From contig NC_057788.1 in NCBI RefSeq assembly GCF_014905175.1, positions 10,733,446-10,797,445 on the forward strand: a DNA stretch of 64,000 nt, written 5' to 3'. Below the pieces are notes generated by a model. The model ran no database searches and was not told the origin of the DNA. It saw nothing but the letters and a program-made list of their open reading frames with translations. Source of the DNA: Aphidius gifuensis. Its lineage: Eukaryota > Arthropoda > Insecta > Hymenoptera > Braconidae. A program made the position numbers and the translations under genes. Shown here in pieces: positions 12,369 through 23,997 of the stretch (its first letter is position 1; each line of letters begins with the position of its first letter).

Positions 12369-14152
12369 ATGAGATTATGTAAGTATTATTTTTATTATTT
12401 CTATAAATTAATACGATTTGAATTACCTATATTTTGATGTCATTTTATTCACAATAATATATTATATATTTGAATAACAATTTAATTTATTATGTAAAAC
12501 AATGCTTGCAAAAATTAATTAATTAATTATTTTTTATTTTACATAAATGTTTCAGCGGTTGTCTCACTTGCCATTTTTGTGATATGTTTTGGACTTCTTG
12601 GCTGCACCAATGCAAGAAACTCGAGTAATAATGATGAAACTTAAAGGATTATTTTATTACTATTATTATTGATAATTTTTTTTTATATTTCAGCCAAGTC
12701 AACAAATTTTTTATTAGTTCTAAATGAGACCCAACTTTTGTCATCACAATACTCTGCACAAGATGGAATATTATCAAATAATCAAATCAAAAATCATTTA
12801 AAATCTTTTAAGAGTTATGATTCGGTTACAGGAATTACTTCTTATTGTGCAAGCAACAATATTTATATTTTGAGATACAATTTTTCAAATGGTAAATATC
12901 ATTTTATTTAAAAAGAAAAAAAAAGTGTTACTATTTATTTTATTTTATTTTTTTTTTGCATATGAAACGAACGATTTACTTTGTAAATATTTTTTTATAT
13001 CTATAGATATGACAAAAAAAACGCTTGATGTAATACGCTATGATGAAAATGAAAAATTTGAAATAATCAATCAAGTTGAGAATATATTTAACAAGGCAAT
13101 TTCAATTTCATCTGATTGGACAACCGGCAAAGTATATTGGATTGAAAAGAATGACAATGAATATTCAATAAAAGTTACAGATGAATCATTCAATGAAACA
13201 AAATACATTTTTCAACCCCTAGTTACCTTTTATATTGAGAAACTTCAAGTTTATCCAAAGCATGAGTGAGTAAAAAATAAAATTAATTAACAACATAAGC
13301 TAATTAATAAAAAAAAAAATAATATATACGTAACAATATTAAGTAAATCATTTGCATATAGCTTTTTAATAATTAACTTTTTTTTTTCTAGTAAAATATT
13401 TTTCTCATCATTTGGTTCTCTTTGGTATACTTCTGATTTACTGAATAATACTGCAAGTCGACTATTTCACCATTATACTAGAACGATACTTGATTTTACT
13501 ATTGATTATGAAACTGATAAATTGTGCTGGATTTCATCTTATCCGTTAAATTATATTTTATGTAAGTATCTTTTATTAATATCAATATTTAATACATATA
13601 AAAAAATTAAATAATTTATTAATTTTTAATAATTCAGATTGTGTTAACATTGATACCTATGTTCTACCATTAAATGAAAATGATATCGCTGAGATTGATA
13701 CAACTCCAAAGTCCACTGACAATTTAGTGGCATTTAACAATACTTTTTATTGGACTACATATGACCGAACTGGGTGAGTTATTATTAATAATTTCCTTAA
13801 TAAAAAAAATGTACTTGTTGTTTAGTTTTGAATAATATTATGTATTTTTTTTTATCAGGAAAAAATTGTATCGTAAAAATGGAAATAAGAAAGCTGTTAA
13901 AGTAGCTGATGTATCAATAGGAATTAAATTATCGTTTGTCTCTTCAATTTGTCCATGTAAGTATTATGAATTCATATTTTTCCATCAATTAATTCAATGT
14001 ATATTTATATTGTTTGTCAAATTATTATAATTTTTTTTAATTCTTATTTTTATTAAGATACAGCTGCTCAAAAGAAGGAAGCAGATGATAATCGAACATA
14101 TAAGAAGTATGATACAATAAGCTCGACTACTGAAGTTTTTATACCAAAATAA
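12369..14152 (+). CDS. Secreted protein with YWTD (LDL-receptor class B)-like repeats, 8 exons
   Basis: Coding exons 12369-12378, 12556-12624, 12694-12891, 13007-13265, 13392-13561, 13638-13773, 13859-13956 and 14058-14152 join in one frame with GT..AG borders throughout and give 344 aa. The first 20-odd residues (MRLSVVSLAIFVICFGLLGC) are a typical signal peptide. There is no membrane anchor, so the product should be secreted. Several segments follow the LDLR class B pattern: SSDWTTGKVYWIEKND, ILDFTIDYETDKLCWIS, NNTFYWTTYDRTG. About five blades could be traced, fewer than the six of a canonical propeller. No EGF modules are seen. N-glycosylation sequons are present (NETQ, NNTA). No lesion is visible. 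Role unknown; a secreted stand-alone propeller in a likely parasitoid raises the possibility of a venom or salivary product, which is inference only. Confidence 0.8.
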
Positions 14153-14900
14153 GTGAATTTTATAATAATAATTATAGCTATTAATTTTTAGCTCGACATT
14201 TGTGTTAGTATTTTGTGTATATTTTCGTTATAAAAATTGGATTTGTACAAAAACTGAAACAAAAAAAAAATTGTGTGTGTTACCAGTACGAGCGAGGGAA
14301 GTGAAACTTCTTTCGCAGTCTGTCGAGTTATTTTATCATGTAGATGGTCTCACAAGTGTATAAGTAAGACAGAAAGAAATATAAACACAGAGATTTTCCC
14401 CATGGTCTAGTAAAAAAAAAGAAAATCGAGTACAATTTTGTTTGGTTTTTTCAATTTTATTTTTTTTTCATATAAAGAATTCGGAGTCTTTTAGAACCTC
14501 AATCTTCTTGATTGATTCTGCCATTTTTGTTCTCATGGATCTATTCATCTTCAAATTTATTTGTAATAATTCCAATAATATTAATATTTATCTAATTAAT
14601 AATGAAAACAATAATATTGATAATGTTCATAATAAAAAGAATGACATCAATATGATATTAATAATAGAAATTCCAAAAACATTATCGATTAATAATAACG
14701 AGATCAATGGGGGCCGATTTTGCTGTATTTTGTTTTATGTTTGTTATGAATAATTTTTTTTTTATAGATTTATGCAATTGTAAATTAAAAGAAAAAATTT
14801 CTCATAATTTCTCCATCTTATAAATTTCATTTTTAATTTATATTTATCAATATCATTTGAATAATATCTATAACAAACAAACAATTATCGAAAGAATCAA
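14153..14900. other. 3' flank of the YWTD-like gene, no gene seen
   Basis: AT-rich. The open frame at 14442-14753 is low-complexity (Asn/Ile) and is not supported. Confidence 0.4.
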
Positions 14901-14934
14901 ATCTGGCACTAAACAATATTTAAATTTGTTATAA

Positions 14935-15555
14935 GAGGTGAACATATACGACATTTTTACTAAATATTGAATATTAATAAATATTTTGAACAATAGTTAT
15001 TTAATAATGTAATGAATGTCAAAGTTGACATCTTTTATACCTGAGAATAGGGCGGAACAATTTTTTTTTTCTCAAACAGCATATAGTAGAGTCGTTGTCT
15101 ACTCGAAAAATTATTTTTTTCTATCAAATTGTAGATAAGAAAAAAACGAATATGATTTGAAAAAATAAGTTATGTTTGCCACGGATTTTAAATGTTATTT
15201 AAGTTTAAAAAAAAAATATGTTTGCTTTCTCGCGGCAAGTGATGCACACTGCAGACGTGACATACTCATACACAAGTATATGCTACATTATATATATAAT
15301 GTAGCTGTGTACTGTACTTGCTTGCTAGCAGTAGTAGTATAGAGTTAGTGTAGTATAGAGTAGTATAGAGTTAGTGTCTGTCTGTATATGCACGGACACA
15401 CTCGAAAGCCGGTTTTCGAGACAGAAGCGCAACAACATTTCGGGTATCCGGGCATGATATTTAGTGTTATGATAGTGTTATGAGATTTAGTATTACGATA
15501 TACGGGCCCCTCAAACTACAAAAAATTGGTTTGACGATGACTTTTACAAACAGCC
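14935..15555. mobile_element. Degenerate member of the TTAA element family
   Basis: The right end reads AACAGCC followed by TTAA (15556-15559). The segment ACGATATACGGGCCC near 15500 matches, in inverse orientation, the end of element D (41629 onward). The family box GTCAAAGTTGACATC is at about 15018. The left terminus is eroded, so the start is approximate. Confidence 0.5.
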
Positions 15556-15559
15556 TTAA

Positions 15560-17870
15560 ATTCGGAAAAATATTTTACTTTCGAATTCTCAGTAGAATAT
15601 TTTTTCATTTTAGTTATTATTATTGTTTAGTTTTCCAAGTTTCAGCTATTTTTAAATTTGAGCCAAGTCTCAATATTTTATTTTAAATTGGGAGAAAAAA
15701 AATTGTTATATTTTTCCATTTTGTTTCGCAATTAACAATTTGTATAATAAATTGTTCATTGCAAAAATTTCAAACTTGAATTATCGATGATAATATTTAT
15801 AATAGTAATAATAATAATAATGTTTTAATTTTTTTGGCAATAAACAATAAATTATAAAAATTGTTGATTGAGCAAAAGAATTGAAATATGGCATTTATTT
15901 TCTTTAAATTTAAAGCAAAATGTTATTTTATTTTAGTTATCATTATATTCTCTACGCTTTGTGCTGTCATTCGTAGCTGAGATTCGGAAAATTTTTGAAA
16001 ATAATGATAACTAAGATAAAAAAAATTTTACTTTAAATTTAAAGAATGTAATTATTAGTTTTTGATTTTTTTTTGCAATAAACATTTTTTTCACGTTTTG
16101 GGAGAAATAAAGTTTTTTCGTCCTGTGAATTTCTGTATAAGGTTTTACTCGTACATTTATTCATAATTTATAATTTCATGAATATAAAAATATAACTAAG
16201 GTCACGGGCCAGGTTTCGAAACGCTTAAAGGAAATTTTTGTTTAAAACGGCTTATAAAACTACAAAAAGAATACATTTTTATATATATATTTTTTTTCAT
16301 TTAAATAGTCTTTAAAAGTATCAAAAAAAAATATAAGTAGTAAATAAACATAATGGTTTATTTATAATGATTTTATAATGATTTTTGCTTAATGGCCGAG
16401 TTACGAAACGATTGAAAATCTGGTGCCATAGTTTCGGACTGTGTAAGTACGAGTTACGGAACGCTTATATAAATAAATTGGTCGTACAGGGAAAAATAAT
16501 TGTAAATAAGTACTTATAACGTGTTTTAAATGTTTTAGTAATCATGTTTTAAACTTTTTTATCATATTACATTGAAAAAATCAAATAAGAAGGCTCTGAA
16601 ACAGTTATCTATGAACGCGCATTATGTTATTTTTTTTTTGTTATTTTTTTTTAAGTTTATCATGTATTTTTTTTAATGCAATTGTTATTGTTTCATTTGT
16701 GTAATCACGTTTTTTTATTTTTAGTACTTATTTCAAATATTTAATATTTTTTTTCCGATTACTTTTGAATTGAGAAAAATACCTCGAGTTTTTTTTTTTT
16801 TCAAATTTATCAACAAATGTTTAATTATTGAAAAAAAAGTGCTAGTCGTCCAATGCACCTGTTGACAAATATTATCAATTATCATGAAATAATCTTAAAA
16901 ATTTTTTTTGTTTATAAAAAATAGATTTTTTGATAATAATTACTCGCTCCTTCTCGGATTCATGGAAGTAGCTTGGTGTTTTTTATTAATAATCAGTCAA
17001 CAATTGATCAGTCAGTAGAAAAGAATGCTAGTCGCACGACAGACCCGTTCATAAATATTATCAATTATTATATAATAACATTGAAAAATTTTTTTTTCTA
17101 TGAAAAATTTTATTATTCATATTCATGAATCGATTATCTTTTGTCTGTGCCTACGAGTGAACGAGGTTTCAGAAGATCCATTTGGAACCTTTGCGCCCCC
17201 ATTTTGTAGCTTCATCGCGATGCGACAGTTGGTAAGTCGTGCCTAGATTTTTATAAACAAAGATAAAATGTTATAAAAAATTTGCGACTTTCAAACAAAT
17301 CATTGTTGCCCATGAAAAACACTATTTTTCTGATTGCGTAGCTAAAATTTGGTCCGTCCCCGATAATGTTTACTATATGAAAACTGATCTCAAAAATCCG
17401 CTCGGTAGTAATTTTTTACAACATTTTTTTCAATATTATTAAAAAATGACGATTGCCTATGATTAATTACGACTTTTGATACACTGTACTAAAATTTTAG
17501 AATTTTAGCCGCATTAGTTTAAGAAAAAACTTGTTTCAAAAATCCCAATTTTGTTACCGACATGTTGGACCTCCCATTTCGCTGATTTCGATTTTAGCTC
17601 GAAAATACCAGTATCTTATTAGGAACACAAAATAGTGGAAGAGTATTTAGTGTACTTGTCAGAACAGTGAATACCTCTTTTCACATTCTATATTCTTAAT
17701 ACCAACCTCCATATTTTTTCTTATATTTTACTTTATTTGATCGCGCTGAAATTAGCGTCTTAGTTATAGCGTCTATAAAATTAAAGTACAGAGAAGATAG
17801 AGGTTTTCTTGGGCCCGGCCTTTTATAATCAATTATTAATAAAAATAGAGCTATATTCGTAATTTTTTTT
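15560..17870. other. Long non-genic stretch, possible eroded element
   Basis: No coding frame. GGTCACGGGCCAGG near 16199 and GGGCCCGGCC near 17812 are roughly inverted and could be ends of an eroded 1.6-kb element. The interior has repeated 'GAGTTACGAAACGATT' motifs at about 16200-16460. Evidence is weak. Confidence 0.3.
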
Positions 17871-17879
17871 TATTCAATT

Positions 17880-18240
17880 GTTTAGGATCAAAGCTAGTTT
17901 AGAAAAAAAAGTTATAATTTTTTAAATAGTCAAAAGGGGGTAGGGGGTGGTTCTTAACTATTTTAAATTTTTTTGTCTATATGATGGGGTTGAGCCACCC
18001 TCGTAATTTTTTTTCCTAAACTAGCTTAGATCTTAGACAATTAAATGCGATGAAAAAAATTGCAGGGATGGCTCAACCCCATCATAGACAAAAAAAAATA
18101 ATAATAGTTAAAATCCACCCCCTAGCCCTTTTGACCATTTCAAAAATTATAATTTTTTTTCCTAAGCTAGCTTTGATCATAGACAATTTAATAAAAAAAA
18201 AATTACGAGCATGGCTCAACCCAATCATAGACAAAAAAAT
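17880..18240. repeat. Compound inverted repeat
   Basis: GGATCAAAGCTAGTTTAG at 17885 is inverted at about 18160-18180 (CTAAGCTAGCTTTGATCAT). 'ATGATGGGGTTGAGCCA' at about 17980 is inverted at about 18068 and again at 18211. Three partly overlapping arms make a foldback next to the 5' break of the LRR pseudogene. Confidence 0.65.
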
Positions 18241-18249
18241 TATTTAGCC

Positions 18250-18674
18250 ACAACCCCTGAATTTGTCATGAAGGAATTAGAATCACTACGAATGTATAGT
18301 ACTTGTATAATCGATGTTGGTATAGTAGCAATTTCAAAGATGAATTATTTAATAAATCTTGATTGTCACGGGTTTATAACAACGTACTCACCGACTCTTC
18401 GTTTAAATCACTCAAAAATATGGAAGTTGTGATCTTACCATTTAGCAATAAAATTACAAATGAATTAGCCATGAAAATTCTTGAAAATTCACCAGAGTTG
18501 AGATATTTTAGCGTTAAAAACACACGTGTAACTTCTGAATTTATCAAAAAAGCACAAGAAATATCAAGAAATCGTAACAAAAAATTGGAAATGGTCATTT
18601 CATGTGAAGATGGTGAGCCTAACACACAAATTGAATATAAATATTTAACAGTCGATTTTATGTTAAAAAAGTGA
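18250..18674 (+). pseudogene. F-box/LRR pseudogene, C-terminal part
   Basis: A frame with ELESLRMYSTCIIDVGIVA...LINLDCHG passes by a frameshift near 18370 into NNVLTDSSFKSLKNMEVVIL and on to an apparently natural stop at 18674. The pattern is that of the terminal LRRs and tail of the F-box/LRR family in this window. The 5' part is replaced by the foldback at 17880-18240. The 3' flank (18690-18850) resembles the 3' flank at 19985-20040 and 20635-20700, so downstream sequence was duplicated with it. Confidence 0.75.
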
Positions 18675-18689
18675 AACATTAAACAGCAT

Positions 18690-19777
18690 TCATAAATCAA
18701 TCCATATCAAAGGTTAACAAATAACAATAGCACATTTATAACGCTCAAACGTACAAAATTGTCTATAATTAAAGTTATCATTAAATTAATACATTTATTT
18801 TTTTTTTTCAATACGTTACCAAGTCAATGACATTGAGTAGTAAAAAAGAAAAAAATTTATAATTGCATCAACTACTAAATTAATTATCAAAAAATATCTG
18901 CAATTGAGGTAAATGAAAATTTATAATTTTAACAATAATTTATAGAATAATCACGTGACATTTAAAATTATTTGCCTTTTAATATAGTTTTATCGGTCTT
19001 GATTTTGCTGGTAAATCATCAACTTTTAATTGATCTTATGATCTATATCTTGGAATATATATATATTTTTATGGTTATTTTTGTTTATTCTATATTATTC
19101 TGAGTGTTATGTATATATTCATAGTTTACTTGAAATGCGAGTGCAAAAAGAATATGTGTTGAGGAGTTTTTTGAATCGGACAATTATTTTTACCTTTTTT
19201 TTTATACATTTTCTATTCTTTTAATGAATAATCGTTCACAAAAATGAATTGATCAATTATTGACTTAAACAAATATTTATACAGCCATAAATATTTCTAA
19301 AGATTTGTTAAAAATAAAAAACAAATATTATAATTCAAAAATGATAAATATTATTATTCATTTAATTAACAATTGTGTATCTTAATTTAGAATGAAAAAA
19401 TAAATACAAGGAGATTGAATTACAAACAAATAAAGTAATTGGTAAAATTATCTGATGTAGTTTGATGATATACTGGATTTAACTTTTAACAAATGACAAT
19501 AAATTACAATAAATTATTTGTTTGTTATTATTTATGTTTTTATATTTTATGTTTTTTATATTTTTATATTTATTTTTTTTATATTTATAAATTATAAGTT
19601 ATTAATCAATAACAAATTATAACATTTAAAAATTTTTATTTAAAATTTGAAACTTTTGACTACAACGTAAGACTTTGATAAGTGCATTGTCGATGAAGTC
19701 AACTCAATGAATGCAGTAGTCAATTGTAGTCAACTCATTAGATATCAAAACCATGTAGGGAACATAGACTTCTAGCT
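18690..19777. other. Duplicated F-box/LRR flanks, no intact gene
   Basis: 18690-18850 is the 3' flank of the LRR pseudogene. 19010-19170 is a copy of the upstream/first-exon region of the intact gene (compare 20830-21010), including GTGCAAAAAGAATATGTGTT. The rest is AT-rich filler. Confidence 0.5.
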
Positions 19778-19941
19778 GCAGTCCAATTCACAGGGCAAAT
19801 TTTTTACAATTTAGGGCTTTTTTTTGCCGGTAATGGCGCTTGTCAAATTTTTTTTATATAGATTTCACATACAAAAGCTCTACAAGCGCCACCAGTAGAG
19901 GAAAAAAGCCCTAAATTGTAATGCCCTGTGAATTGGACTGC
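19778..19941. mobile_element. 164-bp hairpin MITE
   Basis: GCAGTCCAATTCACAGGGC at the left end is inverted as GCCCTGTGAATTGGACTGC at the right. The complementarity continues inward (TACAATTTAGGGCTTTTTT / AAAAAAGCCCTAAATTGTA) to arms of about 60 bp. No coding content. Confidence 0.85.
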
Positions 19942-20042
19942 TGGGATCACGTTAATCTACCCGTAGGTTTTTTTTTTTTTAACATCCATATCAATCCATA
20001 TTGAAGGTTATCCAATAACAATAGCACAATTGGCAGTCAAAC

Positions 20043-20626
20043 TAGTGGTCTTCGATTCTTGAAAAAAGTATCGGAATCGGAGTATCGATACTTTTTTTTT
20101 TAAGAATCGGAAAATCGATGCATCGGCCAAAAATAGTACTTTTTTTTTTTTTTTTCGAATGAATTATCATTTGATTATAATATTTTTTTTTTTTTTTTAA
20201 CTATATATTCATGAGAAAATTCAGAAAATTTAAAAAAAAAAAAAAAAATGATTTTATTCATTTATATAATTATTTATTGATTTGTTTATTGAATTAAAAA
20301 AAATTCCATTTCACGGTAGGCCATACGTTACTCGGTAGGTAAAGAAATCATCACTTTAGTGAAAAATGGTAAAAACACTATTTTTTTTTTCTAATATAAT
20401 AGAACCATAGTTTGCAAACAAATAAAAATAGAAAAAAAATCCAAAATAAAAAAAATTAACCAAGTGATATCATATATTTTCTTTGCTCATACGATTTTTT
20501 CCGATTCTTGAAAAAAAGTATCGAGAATCGATACATCGGCCCAAAAAAAGTATCGAGTAAAAGTATTCGATACTTTCCGATTTAAAATCGGCTTGTCGAT
20601 ACATTGGCAAAAATCGAAGACCACTA
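20043..20626. mobile_element. hAT-like MITE with perfect 8-bp target duplication
   Basis: Ends TAGTGGTCTTCGATT and AATCGAAGACCACTA are inverted repeats. The flanks AGTCAAAC (20035-20042) and AGTCAAAC (20627-20634) are identical 8-mers, the duplication length of hAT transposons. The interior consists of 'AAGTATCGGAATCGG' type repeats with no open frame. A paralogous uninserted site lies near 18743-18755. Confidence 0.9.
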
Positions 20627-20639
20627 AGTCAAACGTACA

Positions 20640-20972
20640 AAATACGTTACCGAGTCAATGACATTGTGTATTTGGAGTCCTAAATTAATTATCGAAAAAC
20701 CAAAGGATCAATTGAGGTAAATGAAATAATTTATAATTTCAACAATAACATTTATAAAATAATTTCGTGTATCAATTTTATTTTAACATATTGCATTCAA
20801 TATTATTTGGCTTATAAATATAATTTTATTGATGTCGATTTACTGGTAAATCATCAACTTTTAATTAATTTATATTTTGTAATATATTTCTGTTTATTTT
20901 ATTATGGTTGTAATACATTTAAAATCACAATCGCAATTTTTTATTATATAATATTTTCAGAGTTTACTTAAA
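20640..20972 (+). promoter_or_regulatory. Upstream region of the intact F-box/LRR gene
   Basis: This segment is repeated, diverged, at 19010-19170 and 27830-27978 in front of broken copies of the same gene. It ends with TATATAATATTTTCAG and AGTTTACTT, so the ATG at 20973 may follow a 5'-UTR intron acceptor. No other control element is recognised. Confidence 0.4.
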
Positions 20973-22924
20973 ATGAGTGCAAAAAGAATATGTGTTGAGA
21001 AAGACCAATCAACCTTTAATGATAGTGACAAGAATCAAAAAATTGTCATCAACTCACTGAATTATGACTCATTAGCAAAAATCATCATGTTGTTGCCAAT
21101 ACCAGAAAGGATAGACATGGAAAAAGGTATATATTATTATCAAAATAGAGTTTTTTTTTAAATAAAATATCAATGTTTCTATTATTAATTATTAAATTTG
21201 ATACTTTTTATTCTATAGTTTGTACCAAATGGAAAGAGGCATGTCGGCTAGCTTGGTATGACATTAAAAAATACAAATGTAAATCATCAATTGGACGTTC
21301 TTATGATAACCGTTTGTTGACACAATCATACCTCAAGGAGATATTATTAAGATGTGGTAATTATTTAAAAGAATTGTCTCTCTCAGATGTTTGTGATTCA
21401 AGTATCATGCCATTTGTTGGTGATCATTGTAAAAATTTAACAATCTTGGAATGTAAATTTGATGATAGTTTCTTAATTGATAATGCTGATCACTTGGTTC
21501 AAGCATTTACACGGTTGGATAAATTAAAATGCATCAAAATAACGGTGGATGACCACTGCTTGAATGAAACAATTAATCTCTCTGCAATAATTAATAGTTT
21601 TCCACAAGAAATTCATGAAATTCATCTATTTGCTAAACCTCTGTGGGATCTCAAACAAAATATTTCTATGGTAAGTTGTTATCAAATATTAACTAGATGT
21701 TTATGTATCATCAGTAACAAACAATACTATCAATTGAATACAAATAATTTAAAGAGGTTTTATTATTTTCAGAGTTTTAAAAAATTTAAAAATCTTCGAA
21801 AATTAACAGTGCATGGCTTCGAACTAGACGACATAATTCTTCAAGAAATATCAGTAATAACTACACTTGTTTATCTCAAACTCCGACCATATGATATACA
21901 CTACGGGTTTCCTCTATTTAGTGAACTTGTTAATTTAGAATATATCGACCTAAGGATGAACATTGTCAAATGTGTATATGCATGTACGAATAACGTTTCT
22001 ACAAACGTACTCAATACCATTTTTTCTAGATGCAAAAATCTAAAACACCTTGACATTCCATATGGTTCTTATGATCTAGATAAAATTCCTCTCAAGAAAT
22101 GGATAAACTTTCAAAACTTACAACATCTTGGTATTGTTTGTAATATGAAGCCTGACTTAGCAAAAACAATTGTTAAATATTGCAAGAATTTGAAACATTT
22201 GGAGCTACATAATCCTGGTTACTCAATGAATAATACTGCTCTAAAAAAGTTGACAGAGTTGGAAAATCTTGAATGTTTAGTCCTTGGTGTAGCTGAGCTT
22301 CATAAGGAATCAATAATCGCAATTTCAAACAATTGCAAAAAACTTAAACGTTTAGAAATTCCTGGTTGTGCTATAGTACCATCTATTGATGGTAACTTAT
22401 TTTCTTCTTCATCTGTTCTTGATGAGTTATCAAAATTACAATGTCTTGAACATCTAAACTTGTCTCAAGCAAAGAGTTTTAAAGACAGTACAATTACTGC
22501 TATCGCTAATAATTGTAAAAACCTAAAAACATTAGAACTTCAAAATTGCAGAGCTATTACTAAAACAGCTCTCGTTGCTTTAACAAACCTGGAAAATTTA
22601 CAAAAACTAGACGTAAGGTTTCTTGATATAATTACGAACAGTTTTATTATCAAATTAAAAGGTTTAAAAGAATTGCATTGCGATAATTGCGAAAAACTTA
22701 CTGATGCTGGTGTTATTCAATTTATAAAAAATAATCCAGACCTTGAAAAGATTAGTATCAGACATATAAATAATATTACAATTGACTTGGTTATTGCAGC
22801 TAATGAGGCAACTAAAAATCGTACAAATGGTATCATTTTACACTTAGAAACATCTTATATGTTAAAAACAAAAGCTTTTAAGTCAATAATTGAATCTCAA
22901 TGGTTGGTTGTTAAATACCTATAA
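20973..22924 (+). CDS. F-box/leucine-rich-repeat protein, 3 exons
   Basis: Coding exons 20973-21126, 21219-21670 and 21773-22924 join in frame to give 585 aa. Residues about 26-70 (LNYDSLAKIIMLLPIPERID, then VCTKWKEACRLAWYD) are an F-box, the Skp1-binding motif of SCF ubiquitin ligases. The rest is a series of cysteine-containing LRRs of the AMN1/FBXL type (for example NCKNLKTLELQNCRAITKTA, LKGLKELHCDNCEKLTDAGV), which would bind the substrate. No signal peptide, so intracellular. The intron 21671-21772 has consensus borders (gtaagt..ttttcag) but is 102 nt with no stop, so retention would keep the frame. At least five partial copies lie in the window, making this the only intact member here. 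Substrate unknown. Confidence 0.88.
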
Positions 22925-23350
22925 TTAAATTTATCGTATAACTTTTCCTAATTTATTATCAAAAACACATACAAATTACGTTATCATGTCGCAATGACAT
23001 TGTGAAAACGTTGTTAAAGAACATTATTATTATTACTTGTTTTTAATATTACTTCGAATCATGAAATTTCTAATACCAATATTAATATTTTTGTCAAACA
23101 AAATTAAAAAACATTAACTTAAATAATTCTTCGTATAGAACAATTATTTTTACCCTTAATCGTAAATATGTAATTACAAGTTTGATGATATTCAAGTGGA
23201 TGAAAAAATCATTTTATATTTTGTTAATAAACATGCCTGTTATTTTTGATACTTACAAATTAGTAAGTATAAGGTAAATTCTTCAACATGATAATTACAA
23301 CATTGGCAACATATTCTTTTAATAAATAACCATTTACAAAAAAGTATTGA
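22925..23350. other. 3' flank of the F-box/LRR gene
   Basis: AT-rich. 'CACATACAAATTACGTTATCATGTCGCAATGACATTG' type sequence echoes the 3' flanks at 18820 and 20650, marking the duplication unit. No gene. Confidence 0.4.
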
Positions 23351-23364
23351 TTATTATTTACCCA

Positions 23365-23470
23365 AATTTAAAAAAGAATAAATGTTGAGAAAGCGACCAA
23401 CAAACCTTTGACTAATGAACAATTAGAACCGACTGAGTATGTAAAAGTGTATAGAAATCGATATTGATTG
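23365..23470 (+). pseudogene. F-box/LRR first-exon relic
   Basis: 'AATGTTGAGAAAGCGACCAA' through 'GTAAAAGTGTATAGAAATCG' aligns with 27990-28080 and, more distantly, with the first exon of the gene at 20973. No continuing frame. Confidence 0.5.
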
Positions 23471-23633
23471 TAAATAAAAAAGTTTGTGAATAAAAAAAGA
23501 GATATCGGTATGCAAAAAATTTATAACAGTATTCTCAACTGATAGTGTAAACAAAAATGTGAAAGCGTGATCCAACAATATTTCCGCTACACGACTATTC
23601 GATAACTGTTATTCAATGAATGAACGATATAAC

Positions 23634-23863
<230 letters not shown>

Positions 23864-23954
23864 TATAATTTAAAGAATCTATTTAAAGAAATATAAAAAT
23901 AATTTTTTTACATTTATAAATTATCATTTTTTAATAAATTAATATCAATTTTTT

Positions 23955-23957
23955 TAT

Positions 23958-23993
<36 letters not shown>

Positions 23994-23995
23994 CA
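23955..23995. repeat. (TTTA)n microsatellite
   Basis: About ten TTTA units directly before the first surviving GGT-like exon. Confidence 0.9.
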
Positions 23996-23997
23996 AT

